From Robiginitomaculum sp. (lineage in GTDB: Bacteria > Pseudomonadota > Alphaproteobacteria > Caulobacterales > Maricaulaceae): a DNA stretch of 5,315 nt. Position numbers and translations under genes: made by a program. Of this stretch, positions 1 through 5,315 are shown in pieces. How positions within the stretch are numbered: the stretch's first letter is position 1; every line of letters begins with the position of its first letter. Below the pieces are notes generated by a model, which had not been told where the DNA came from, did not search any database, and saw nothing but the letters and a program-made list of their open reading frames with translations. The stretch lies in the NCBI GenBank assembly GCA_026982235.1, contig JALSHM010000061.1, positions 1 to 5,315 of the forward strand, read 5' to 3'.

Positions 1-602
1 CCGAAAAAACCACCAAAATCCTGCGCCAAGCCCCGACCCCGGATGGGCATGTACCCCATTGGCTCGCACGCAATGCGCAACCCATAGCCTATAAAACCGG
101 AACTTCATACGGGTTTCGCGATGCTTGGGCGGCGGGATATACGGATAAATGGACCGTGATAGTCTGGACGGGACGCCCCGATGGCCAAACCCAAGTCGGC
201 AAAACCGGGCGTGGCACAGCGGCACCTTTATTGTTTGATGTGTTCGCCAGCCTGCCAGATGCGCTCGGAAATGTGCCGTTTGAACGCATGGCAGACGCCC
301 CGCGCGGTGTGGAAATGTTCGGCGGTAAGCCAGACACCGCGCCTGTACTTCTGTTTCCGCCGGACGGGGCAGAAATAGCCGTGGAGGATTTCGGTCCGGC
401 TGCAAACGGCTTAACCCTCACCGCCCGCTCGCCCGCCCGTTCTAAATTGGCGTGGTATGTGGACGGTCATAAATTGACCCCTAAGCGCCTAAATGGTCAA
501 ACGGTTTGGCAACCCCAAAAACCTGGCTTTTACAAGGTCAGCGTCGTCGATGACCAAGGCGCAACCATCAGCGCACATATACGCGTGATGGCGGTGCAGT
601 GA
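1..602 (+). CDS. pbpC: Penicillin-binding protein 1C, C-terminal part (5' end outside window)
   Basis: PBP1C is a class A (bifunctional) peptidoglycan synthase anchored in the inner membrane and acting in the periplasm. Only the last 199 codons are visible, read in the frame starting at base 3. Visible residues 31-35 read KTGTS, the conserved KTG box of the penicillin-binding transpeptidase, followed by the family's YGFRDAW stretch. Residues about 52-85 match the end of the transpeptidase domain (VWTGRPDG, then the APLLFDVFASLP-like helix). Residues about 113-197 match the BiPBP_C domain specific to PBP1C (FPPDGAEI, WYVDG, a WQPQKPGFYKVSVVDDQG-like end). The catalytic serine and the transglycosylase domain lie upstream of the window. 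GTG at 156 is an internal codon, not a start, because the frame is open and family-like before it. In many bacteria pbpC follows an alpha-2-macroglobulin-like gene; this cannot be checked here. The stop (TGA, 600-602) abuts the stop of the opposing gene. Family assignment is firm. Confidence 0.95.
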   Translation, partial: EKTTKILRQAPTPDGHVPHWLARNAQPIAYKTGTSYGFRDAWAAGYTDKWTVIVWTGRPDGQTQVGKTGRGTAAPLLFDVFASLPDALGNVPFERMADAPRGVEMFGGKPDTAPVLLFPPDGAEIAVEDFGPAANGLTLTARSPARSKLAWYVDGHKLTPKRLNGQTVWQPQKPGFYKVSVVDDQGATISAHIRVMAVQ

Positions 603-633
603 TTATAATTCATCAAAAATTTGTTTATTATCA
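600..633. terminator. Possible bidirectional AT-rich stem at the convergent stop-stop junction
   Basis: TGATTATAA (600-608) and TTATTATCA (625-633) form a 9-bp inverted repeat with one mismatch around a 16-base spacer containing AAAAATTT. It covers the stop codons of both converging genes. The stem is AT-rich and has no G-C core, so it is a weak candidate. I list it because no other terminator-like structure is visible for either gene near their ends. Confidence 0.25.
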
Positions 634-1454
634 ATGAAATACATATCTATATTTAATGTGGTTTTATGGGCGTGGATTGAGGGCCAGTCTGTATAGGAGA
701 AGGTGGAGACGAACAGGTTTTGGCTGTGATAAAAATCGCTAAGTGTGCGACTTAGCATCATTTGTGGCACGCAAATGCCGCCGCCGGATGTTTTTAATAT
801 AGCCAATATATCACCCGATAAGGGATGTTTTGAGGCCCAGCCATAGCGAACACCTATCATATAATCGTCGTCCAAGCGTGGAATAATACCATCTTTACTG
901 ATATGTATATCATGGCTGTCTGCCACTTCTTTGCTGACATCTGCGCACCAATGGCTTAGGCATAGGGGGATGTCTGGCGCTAGGTCGTGAATACGGTACA
1001 GGACTTCGGGCACCCAAGACACATATATGGCTCTGTATTGCAGGCGGTAATACATGACCAGGGCATGGATTTCATGCTCAAACCCTAAGTCTTTAATGTC
1101 GATAAGAAGTTTGGCGGTCTGGTTTTTATGGACTTTTATGGTGCTGAACAGGGCGTCTAGGGTGGGCATATGGGAAAATGCCCCGCCGAGCCTTATATAA
1201 TCAGAGGCTTTGTAGTCACACAGATATTTTTTATTGCCATTTCCGTCTAATGCGTATTCGTCGTGATAGACCATAGGCGTGCCGCATTTGGCCATGCGGA
1301 CATCAAACTCTAGGTTTTGCACGCCGAAATCCAGGGCAGCTATCAGGCCGTTTAGAGTGTTTTCCCGTGGTGCAAACCCGCGAAATCGGTGCGAAATGAG
1401 CGCACCGATTCCGATTTTTGCATTGGCTGGGTCGTGATTATTTAGGTTTGGCAA
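603..1454 (-). CDS. Glycerophosphodiester phosphodiesterase (GDPD) family protein
   Basis: Predicted to hydrolyse glycerophosphodiesters to glycerol-3-phosphate and an alcohol; 283 residues, a normal length for a single GDPD domain. Visible signature: H22-R23, E31-N32-T33, E49-x-D51, H64-D65 and D119-x-K121. The spacings H22 to E49, D51 and H64 (27, 29, 42) equal those I recall for the two catalytic histidines and the Glu/Asp metal ligands of characterised bacterial GDPDs. Two departures: HRF replaces the usual HRG, and the third metal ligand, normally Glu, appears to be D119. The end (about 269-283) lacks the usual TD-x-P pattern and reads FIDNKQ instead. No signal peptide or membrane segment, so probably cytoplasmic. 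The start is TTG at 1454: an in-frame TGA at 1470-1472 blocks extension, and no ATG, GTG or TTG follows before H22. The gene overlaps the end of the M3 peptidase gene by 17 bases, implying co-transcription and probably coupled translation. Its substrate cannot be told; a variant specificity is possible. Confidence 0.87.
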   Translation of the reverse strand: MPNLNNHDPANAKIGIGALISHRFRGFAPRENTLNGLIAALDFGVQNLEFDVRMAKCGTPMVYHDEYALDGNGNKKYLCDYKASDYIRLGGAFSHMPTLDALFSTIKVHKNQTAKLLIDIKDLGFEHEIHALVMYYRLQYRAIYVSWVPEVLYRIHDLAPDIPLCLSHWCADVSKEVADSHDIHISKDGIIPRLDDDYMIGVRYGWASKHPLSGDILAILKTSGGGICVPQMMLSRTLSDFYHSQNLFVSTFSYTDWPSIHAHKTTLNIDMYFIDNKQIFDEL

Positions 1455-3603
1455 AACCGCGATCCCGCATCAGGGCTTCGACCTCGACATCGCGTCCTCG
1501 GAAACATTTAAACCCATCAGCCGGGTCAATCGTATTGCCTACAGACATGATACAATTTTTCAGCCGGGCAGCAGTGTCTTTGTCGTAAAAGCTTCCAGCC
1601 TCGACAAAGGCTTCGGCAGCATCTGCGGTCAATGTATCCGCCCATAAATATGAGTAATATCCGGCGTGGTATCCGCCTGAGAAGATATGGTTGAAATGGG
1701 GGGTGCGGTGACGCATGACGATTTCGCTCGGCATATCTAGGGCTGCAAGGGTTTCGCGCTCGAATTTATCCGGATCAATGGGGTCGCCGCCTGCCATGTG
1801 TAATTTCATGTCAATAAGGGCTGAAGCCAGATATTCCGTGGTGTCAAAGCCTTGGCGGAATGTAGAGGCTTTCTTGATTTTTGCCAAAAGCTGTTCGGGA
1901 ATAGGTTTGCCTGTTTCGTAATGTACCGCATATTTATTCAGCACTTCCGGCGTCGTCATCCAGCGTTCATAAAGTTGCGACGGAAACTCCACATAATCCC
2001 GCGAAACCGATGTACCAGACAAGCTTGGATAGGTGACATTCGAGTTAAGCCCGTGAATAGCGTGGCCAAATTCGTGGAACATGGTGTTTGCATCGTCCCA
2101 GGAAATTAGGACAGGTTTACCATCTTCTCCTTTGACAAAATTGGAGTTATTGGAAACGATAACTGTGGTGGCCTTACCGTCCAGTTTTTGCTGGGTACGG
2201 TAAGCATTCATCCAAGCGCCAGAGCGCTTGCCTTTGCGAGCATAGGGGTCGAAATACCATAGGCCAACATGTTTGCCATCCGCGTCTTTAACTTCCCAAA
2301 CCCGAACATCTTCGTGAAATACGGGGACATCTTCGATTTGCTCAAATTGAAAGCCATAAAGTTGCCCTGCTGCCCACATCATGCCTTCGCGTAGTTTTTC
2401 CATTTGTAGATATGGTTTCACTTCGTTGAGGTCGAGATCATATTTGGCCTTGCGGACTTTCTCAGCGTAATAACGGTAATCCCATGGCGCGATTTTGATA
2501 AAGACGCCCTCAGCGTCGGCAATGGCTTGCATTTCGGCGACTTCTTCCTTGGCGCGGCCTATGGCGTGTGGCCAAACTTTTTCCATCAAGGCAATCGCAT
2601 TCTCAGGCGTCTTGGCCATTTGGTTTTCCAGCTTCCAGTGGGCATGGGTTTTATAGCCCAATAGTTTTGCCCGCTGGTCACGCAGTTGCAGGATTTCTGT
2701 GATAATCTTGTTATTGTCCCATTTATCGCCATTATCACCACGGTTATAATAGGTATTCCACACTTTTTCGCGCATGGCCCGATTGTCGGAATAGGTTAGG
2801 AAGGGATCCATTGAGGAACGGGTGTTTGTAATCGCCCATTGACCTTCCTTGCCATTGGCTTTGGCAGCAGAGGCCATGGATGTCTTGAGCCAATCCGGCA
2901 GGCCTGCCAGACCAGCTTCGTCTTCAATAAAGGTGACATAGCTTTCTTCGTCGTGCAGTACATTTTGCCCAAATTGATTGGTCAAAGTGGCGAGGCGAGC
3001 GTTAATCTTGCTCATTTTGGCTTTGTCTTCGTCGTTCAAGGTTGCACCTTGGCGGACAAAACCATCATAATAGTTTTTCACAAGCCGTTTTTGCTCGGTG
3101 TTCAGGCCGTCCATGTTTTCGTAAACCGCTTTCACGCGCGCAAATAGCTTGGGGTTTTGGTTGATCTCATCGCTCAACTGCGAAAATTTTGGCGACATTT
3201 CTTTGAGGATGCTGGGTATCTCCCCTTTGTTGAGATTGCTGGCATATACGAAAAATATTGTGGCGGCGCGATTGAGGGCGGCACCTGATTTTTCCATGGC
3301 AATAATGGTGTTATCAAAATTTGGTGCGGCCTCATTGTCAGCAATTTTGTTGGTTTCAGCCCGCGCCATATCAAAGGCCGTGTTCAAGGAGGGGGTAAAA
3401 TTGGCTACTTCTATTTTATCCCAAGGCGGCACACCTCCATATGGGCCAGACCATTTGTCTAGCAACACATTCCCGGTCTCAACGTCTTGTATCAGCATTT
3501 GGCTTTCCGTGAGTTTGGGGGTTTTCTCGCCGCACGACGTGACACCAAGCGCCAATACGGCGGCAATAGCTGTGGTGAGTGTTAATTTGGATAATTTACG
3601 CAT
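1438..3603 (-). CDS. dcp: M3-family zinc oligopeptidase (peptidyl-dipeptidase Dcp-like), predicted lipoprotein
   Basis: A thermolysin-fold zinc peptidase that cuts short peptides. Closest in style to peptidyl-dipeptidase Dcp, which removes C-terminal dipeptides; 721 residues against about 680 for E. coli Dcp, the excess being mainly the leader. Residues 1-24 form a lipoprotein signal ending VTSC, so mature protein starts at Cys24. Residues 510-514 are HEFGH, giving zinc ligands H510 and H514 and catalytic E511 (bases 2076-2062). E539 in RDYVEFPSQ is the third ligand, 29 residues after H510 as in thimet oligopeptidase. Residues 639-654 carry the substrate-binding tyrosine loop, with Y645, Y649 and Y652 spaced as in the family, and H639 nearby. 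Residues about 700-716 (FRGRDVEVEALMRDRGF) are the typical M3 tail. The ATG at 3603 has a good ribosome binding site. Domain and residues are complete, so it should be active. The gene is 76 bases after the M28 gene and overlaps the GDPD gene. Exact specificity (dipeptidase versus oligopeptidase A-like) is inferred. Confidence 0.94.
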   Translation of the reverse strand: MRKLSKLTLTTAIAAVLALGVTSCGEKTPKLTESQMLIQDVETGNVLLDKWSGPYGGVPPWDKIEVANFTPSLNTAFDMARAETNKIADNEAAPNFDNTIIAMEKSGAALNRAATIFFVYASNLNKGEIPSILKEMSPKFSQLSDEINQNPKLFARVKAVYENMDGLNTEQKRLVKNYYDGFVRQGATLNDEDKAKMSKINARLATLTNQFGQNVLHDEESYVTFIEDEAGLAGLPDWLKTSMASAAKANGKEGQWAITNTRSSMDPFLTYSDNRAMREKVWNTYYNRGDNGDKWDNNKIITEILQLRDQRAKLLGYKTHAHWKLENQMAKTPENAIALMEKVWPHAIGRAKEEVAEMQAIADAEGVFIKIAPWDYRYYAEKVRKAKYDLDLNEVKPYLQMEKLREGMMWAAGQLYGFQFEQIEDVPVFHEDVRVWEVKDADGKHVGLWYFDPYARKGKRSGAWMNAYRTQQKLDGKATTVIVSNNSNFVKGEDGKPVLISWDDANTMFHEFGHAIHGLNSNVTYPSLSGTSVSRDYVEFPSQLYERWMTTPEVLNKYAVHYETGKPIPEQLLAKIKKASTFRQGFDTTEYLASALIDMKLHMAGGDPIDPDKFERETLAALDMPSEIVMRHRTPHFNHIFSGGYHAGYYSYLWADTLTADAAEAFVEAGSFYDKDTAARLKNCIMSVGNTIDPADGFKCFRGRDVEVEALMRDRGFAKPK
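1452..1466 (-). promoter_or_regulatory. TTG start codon and weak ribosome binding site of the GDPD gene
   Basis: Reading the minus strand, GGGA (1466-1463) lies 8 bases before the TTG start (1454-1452). The match to a Shine-Dalgarno sequence is weak, and the site lies inside the last codons of the M3 peptidase gene, whose TAA is at 1440-1438. A weak site, a rare start and a 17-base overlap fit translation that depends on ribosomes finishing the upstream gene (inference). Confidence 0.45.
3532..3603 (-). other. Lipoprotein signal peptide of the M3 peptidase
   Basis: The first 24 codons give a basic start (MRKLSK), a hydrophobic core (TTAIAAVLALG) and the lipobox VTSC with Cys24 as the lipidated residue; this fits the [LVI][ASTVI][GAS]C consensus. 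Residue 25 is Gly rather than Asp, so by the E. coli Lol rule the protein would go to the outer membrane, although that rule is not universal. Classical Dcp and oligopeptidase A lack such a leader, so this copy is predicted to work in the cell envelope. Confidence 0.85.
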
Positions 3604-3609
3604 GATAGG

Positions 3610-3614
3610 CTCCT
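3610..3614 (-). promoter_or_regulatory. Ribosome binding site of the M3 peptidase gene
   Basis: On the minus strand AGGAG (3614-3610) precedes the ATG at 3603-3601 by 6 bases. This strong site supports the ATG as the start, and the lipoprotein signal follows directly. Confidence 0.8.
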
Positions 3615-3620
3615 ATGAAA

Positions 3621-3642
3621 ATTTGGTTTGTTATAACCAAAT
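3621..3642. repeat. Perfect 8-bp inverted repeat between the M28 and M3 genes
   Basis: ATTTGGTT (3621-3628) and AACCAAAT (3635-3642) are exact reverse complements separated by 6 bases. The repeat lies in the only sizeable intergenic gap (3604-3679), 7 bases upstream of AGGAG of the M3 gene. Read on the minus strand the second arm runs into TTTC, so the hairpin could be a weak terminator or attenuator after the M28 gene. Equally, the dyad could be a repressor operator: a TATAAC that might serve as a -10 element (3635-3630) overlaps it, but the hexamer 17 bases further upstream (CTCGCA) is a poor -35. The stem has only two G-C pairs, so hairpin stability is modest. Function is inferred from position and symmetry only. 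Confidence 0.5.
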
Positions 3643-3679
3643 GTGCGAATAATGCGAGCAGATTTTTCGTGCGCGCGAC

Positions 3680-5315
3680 TTACTTAAAAACCATATGCCG
3701 ATAAAGCTCAATGCGGTCTCCATCAAACCCAGGTGCCGCATTTTCAGGGCGTAGTGGGGCGAGACCGTCAGTCTGTTCTGGTGCTAAGGAGATGTTTTCT
3801 TGCAAAGAAAACTCAACAGACTTGTCTTGCGCATAGACCATTTTAACCCGGTAAATATGATTGCCAGGGCCTCTGATAGATATGGCTTTGGCGTTAAACC
3901 CAGATTTACTGCCCTTTGAATCCGCATGAAATTCGCCCGCTAATTGGTCATTGATAAAGATTTGCTGCGGCCTGTTGTCCGCTGGGAATCTTAGATATAA
4001 TCCATAGCCATTATTGCTGGCTTTTATATCTGCCATAAAAATCCGCTTATCCGCCGCAATATCATCTGAAATTAACTTAAAATTGGGTGGCGGTAAGTCC
4101 TGATATTTCGCTTTTTTAGCATATATTTGTTTTTCATATAGGCCATAGCGGAGATAGTCAGGCTCGGATTTAGAAAAATCGGCTGCGCGCAAAAAATCAC
4201 CGTCCCGTGCCAAATAGGTTTCTGATATCCAACGGCTTTCGGAAGTTTGCATATTTTGTTCTAAAACCAAATTTTGAATACGGGGATGGGCTGGGTTGAA
4301 ACCAGGCAGAAAGGCACTGGTGAGCGTGGCGGCGAGTGTCAAGGCGGCGAGGCCCAAACCCAATAATTTGCTGGTGTCCGGTGCTTTACGCGCAGCGCGT
4401 AATAATACTGGCAAGAGGACAAGACTAAGAGGTAAGAGCGGTATAATCCGGACATAGGCCTGTTTATAGGGGATAATGACTTCGATAGCGATAAAATGGT
4501 ATATTGCCATATATGCTGTCGTGATAAGGCCGAGATGCACGGCCCAGATAAAGCGTTCATGTTTGCGCAAAATATCAATGATAAAACCGAGCGCCATGGC
4601 CAGTGCCGGGATAAGAAATTGATAGGCTATGCCTGTCATAAAGATTGAAGCCAGTAGCGAGAACAGCGCCAATAAGACACCGACACTACTGGCCAATATA
4701 TTATAATTTACGGTTATGCGTGTGCGAAACACTTTGGCGATTACCCAAATAGCCAAACCCGTACTGGCGAGCAGGGCAATGCGGCCTGGCCATGGGTGGG
4801 GATGGTCAAGATAAAACAGGGAAGGCCAGCGTCCAAGCGGGAAAGATAATAAATAGCCAAAGAGCACAGGCAATAAAATCACACCAAGGCAAGCCCCGGT
4901 GGTGAGAAAATCTTGTTTCCAACCGACACGGCTCTTATAGGTGGCTATAGCCATGATGATAAGCGCCAAAATCGAAAGCGGTAAATTCAGCCCGGACGAC
5001 CAATTTACCAAAACCCGGCCAAACAAATCAAAATAAGTGGCATTAGCATCACTGTTTATCGCATTTAAATCCATGTCTCGAAATGCCCGCACAGCGTCCA
5101 GCGCATTATCGCCGTGGTGTTGCAAGCTCGATTTATCCAAGTGCGCCAAATCATCTCGAACCGAGTGATAAAGGGCTACATCGCCCGTAAAGGCAAAGTT
5201 TAGCCCTGCGACACCCATGGGTTTATAGATGGAATAGTCCGTGTCATTGGGCAAGCGTTTATAGATTTCAAACGAGAGGGAATTGGCTACGGGATGAGAG
5301 CTGGCCTTGGCATAT
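3680..5315 (-). CDS. M28-family zinc exopeptidase with multi-pass membrane and C-terminal domains (N-terminus outside window)
   Basis: M28 peptidases are two-zinc aminopeptidases or carboxypeptidases. The visible 544 codons start at base 5314 and run to the TAA at 3682-3680. Visible residues 1-85 are the end of the catalytic domain: SSHPVANS, YKRLPNDTDYS, then ALYHSVRDD, whose H50 fits the last zinc ligand of the family, and SLQHHGD. The TTG at 5254 is internal, since the reading frame stays open and M28-like to the window edge. Eight hydrophobic segments follow, at about 108-125, 137-158, 177-195, 206-228, 230-248, 255-279, 288-308 and 316-336. Basic residues cluster in alternate loops (near 126-133, 194-200, 248-254 and 306-315), which puts both the peptidase domain and the C-terminal domain (about 340-544) in the periplasm by the positive-inside rule. 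This layout resembles eukaryotic ERMP1/Fxna and vacuolar Pff1. The C-terminal domain is beta-rich in appearance and I cannot name it. Substrate unknown; probably terminal-residue release outside the cytoplasm. The other zinc ligands lie off the window. Confidence 0.88.
   Translation of the reverse strand, partial: YAKASSHPVANSLSFEIYKRLPNDTDYSIYKPMGVAGLNFAFTGDVALYHSVRDDLAHLDKSSLQHHGDNALDAVRAFRDMDLNAINSDANATYFDLFGRVLVNWSSGLNLPLSILALIIMAIATYKSRVGWKQDFLTTGACLGVILLPVLFGYLLSFPLGRWPSLFYLDHPHPWPGRIALLASTGLAIWVIAKVFRTRITVNYNILASSVGVLLALFSLLASIFMTGIAYQFLIPALAMALGFIIDILRKHERFIWAVHLGLITTAYMAIYHFIAIEVIIPYKQAYVRIIPLLPLSLVLLPVLLRAARKAPDTSKLLGLGLAALTLAATLTSAFLPGFNPAHPRIQNLVLEQNMQTSESRWISETYLARDGDFLRAADFSKSEPDYLRYGLYEKQIYAKKAKYQDLPPPNFKLISDDIAADKRIFMADIKASNNGYGLYLRFPADNRPQQIFINDQLAGEFHADSKGSKSGFNAKAISIRGPGNHIYRVKMVYAQDKSVEFSLQENISLAPEQTDGLAPLRPENAAPGFDGDRIELYRHMVFK

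Noticed and set aside
89..421. Minus-strand open frame of 110 codons opposite pbpC
   Set aside because: It lies wholly inside the confirmed pbpC frame, has low-complexity composition and matches no family I recognise.
2839..3147. Plus-strand open frame of 102 codons opposite the M3 gene
   Set aside because: It is antisense to a well-supported coding region and shows no motif.
3149..3652. Plus-strand open frame of 167 codons opposite the start of the M3 gene
   Set aside because: It is antisense to the lipoprotein leader and N-terminal M3 domain and has no ribosome binding site or recognisable domain; a mirror of coding bias.
3630..3658. Possible promoter for the M3 gene (TATAAC with CTCGCA 17 bases upstream)
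   Set aside because: The -35 hexamer matches only 3 of 6 consensus bases, so I mention it with the inverted repeat but do not annotate it separately.
3661..3680. GCGCGC-rich stretch after the M28 stop as an intrinsic terminator
   Set aside because: The bases GTGCGCGCGAC do not pair cleanly with themselves, because mismatches break the stem, and no proper hairpin plus T-run forms.
4339..4578. Minus-strand open frame of 79 codons within the M28 gene
   Set aside because: It overlaps the membrane-segment coding region in another frame and has no support of its own.
5252..5254. TTG as the start of the M28-like protein
   Set aside because: The frame is open to the window edge and encodes conserved M28 residues (SSHPVANS, YKRLP) upstream, so the gene is truncated by the window, not starting here.

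Overview
The window looks like ordinary chromosomal housekeeping DNA from a Gram-negative bacterium. Evidence for this is the 3' end of a periplasmic penicillin-binding protein 1C gene, a lipoprotein-type M3 oligopeptidase and a membrane-anchored M28 peptidase. The gene set and protein style resemble aquatic Alphaproteobacteria such as Maricaulales/Hyphomonadales-type lineages, but that placement is an impression from family resemblance and is not proven here. There are four protein-coding genes. Two run off the window edges. I see no tRNA, rRNA, CRISPR, insertion sequence or phage signal.

Layout: positions 1-602 (+) hold the last 199 codons of pbpC, from just before the KTG motif of the transpeptidase domain to the end of the C-terminal BiPBP_C domain. 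The other three genes lie on the minus strand and read towards pbpC. Upstream first, they are: (i) an M28-family peptidase (3680-5315, N-terminus outside the window) with the end of the catalytic domain, eight predicted membrane segments and a soluble C-terminal domain of about 200 residues; (ii) an M3-family, Dcp-like zinc oligopeptidase with a lipoprotein signal (1438-3603); (iii) a glycerophosphodiester phosphodiesterase-family protein (603-1454) that starts at TTG inside the end of the M3 gene. The pbpC stop and the phosphodiesterase stop sit back to back with no base between them.

How they work together (inference): the M28 and M3 enzymes are both predicted to act outside the cytoplasm. 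The M28 enzyme would release terminal residues and the M3 enzyme would cut small peptides, a plausible peptide-scavenging or signal-peptide/lipoprotein-debris degradation pair. The phosphodiesterase overlaps the M3 gene by 17 bases and is probably translated with it. It has no export signal, so it probably acts in the cytoplasm on glycerophosphodiesters. The only substantial gap is 76 bases between the M28 and M3 genes. It carries a perfect 8-bp inverted repeat just upstream of the M3 ribosome binding site and is the most likely place for local control.

I found no undescribed multi-gene system. The points most worth a second look are the variant active-site motifs and TTG start of the phosphodiesterase, the zero-gap convergent junction with its abrupt drop in G+C, the inverted repeat before the M3 gene, and the bacterial ERMP1/Fxna-like architecture of the M28 protein.
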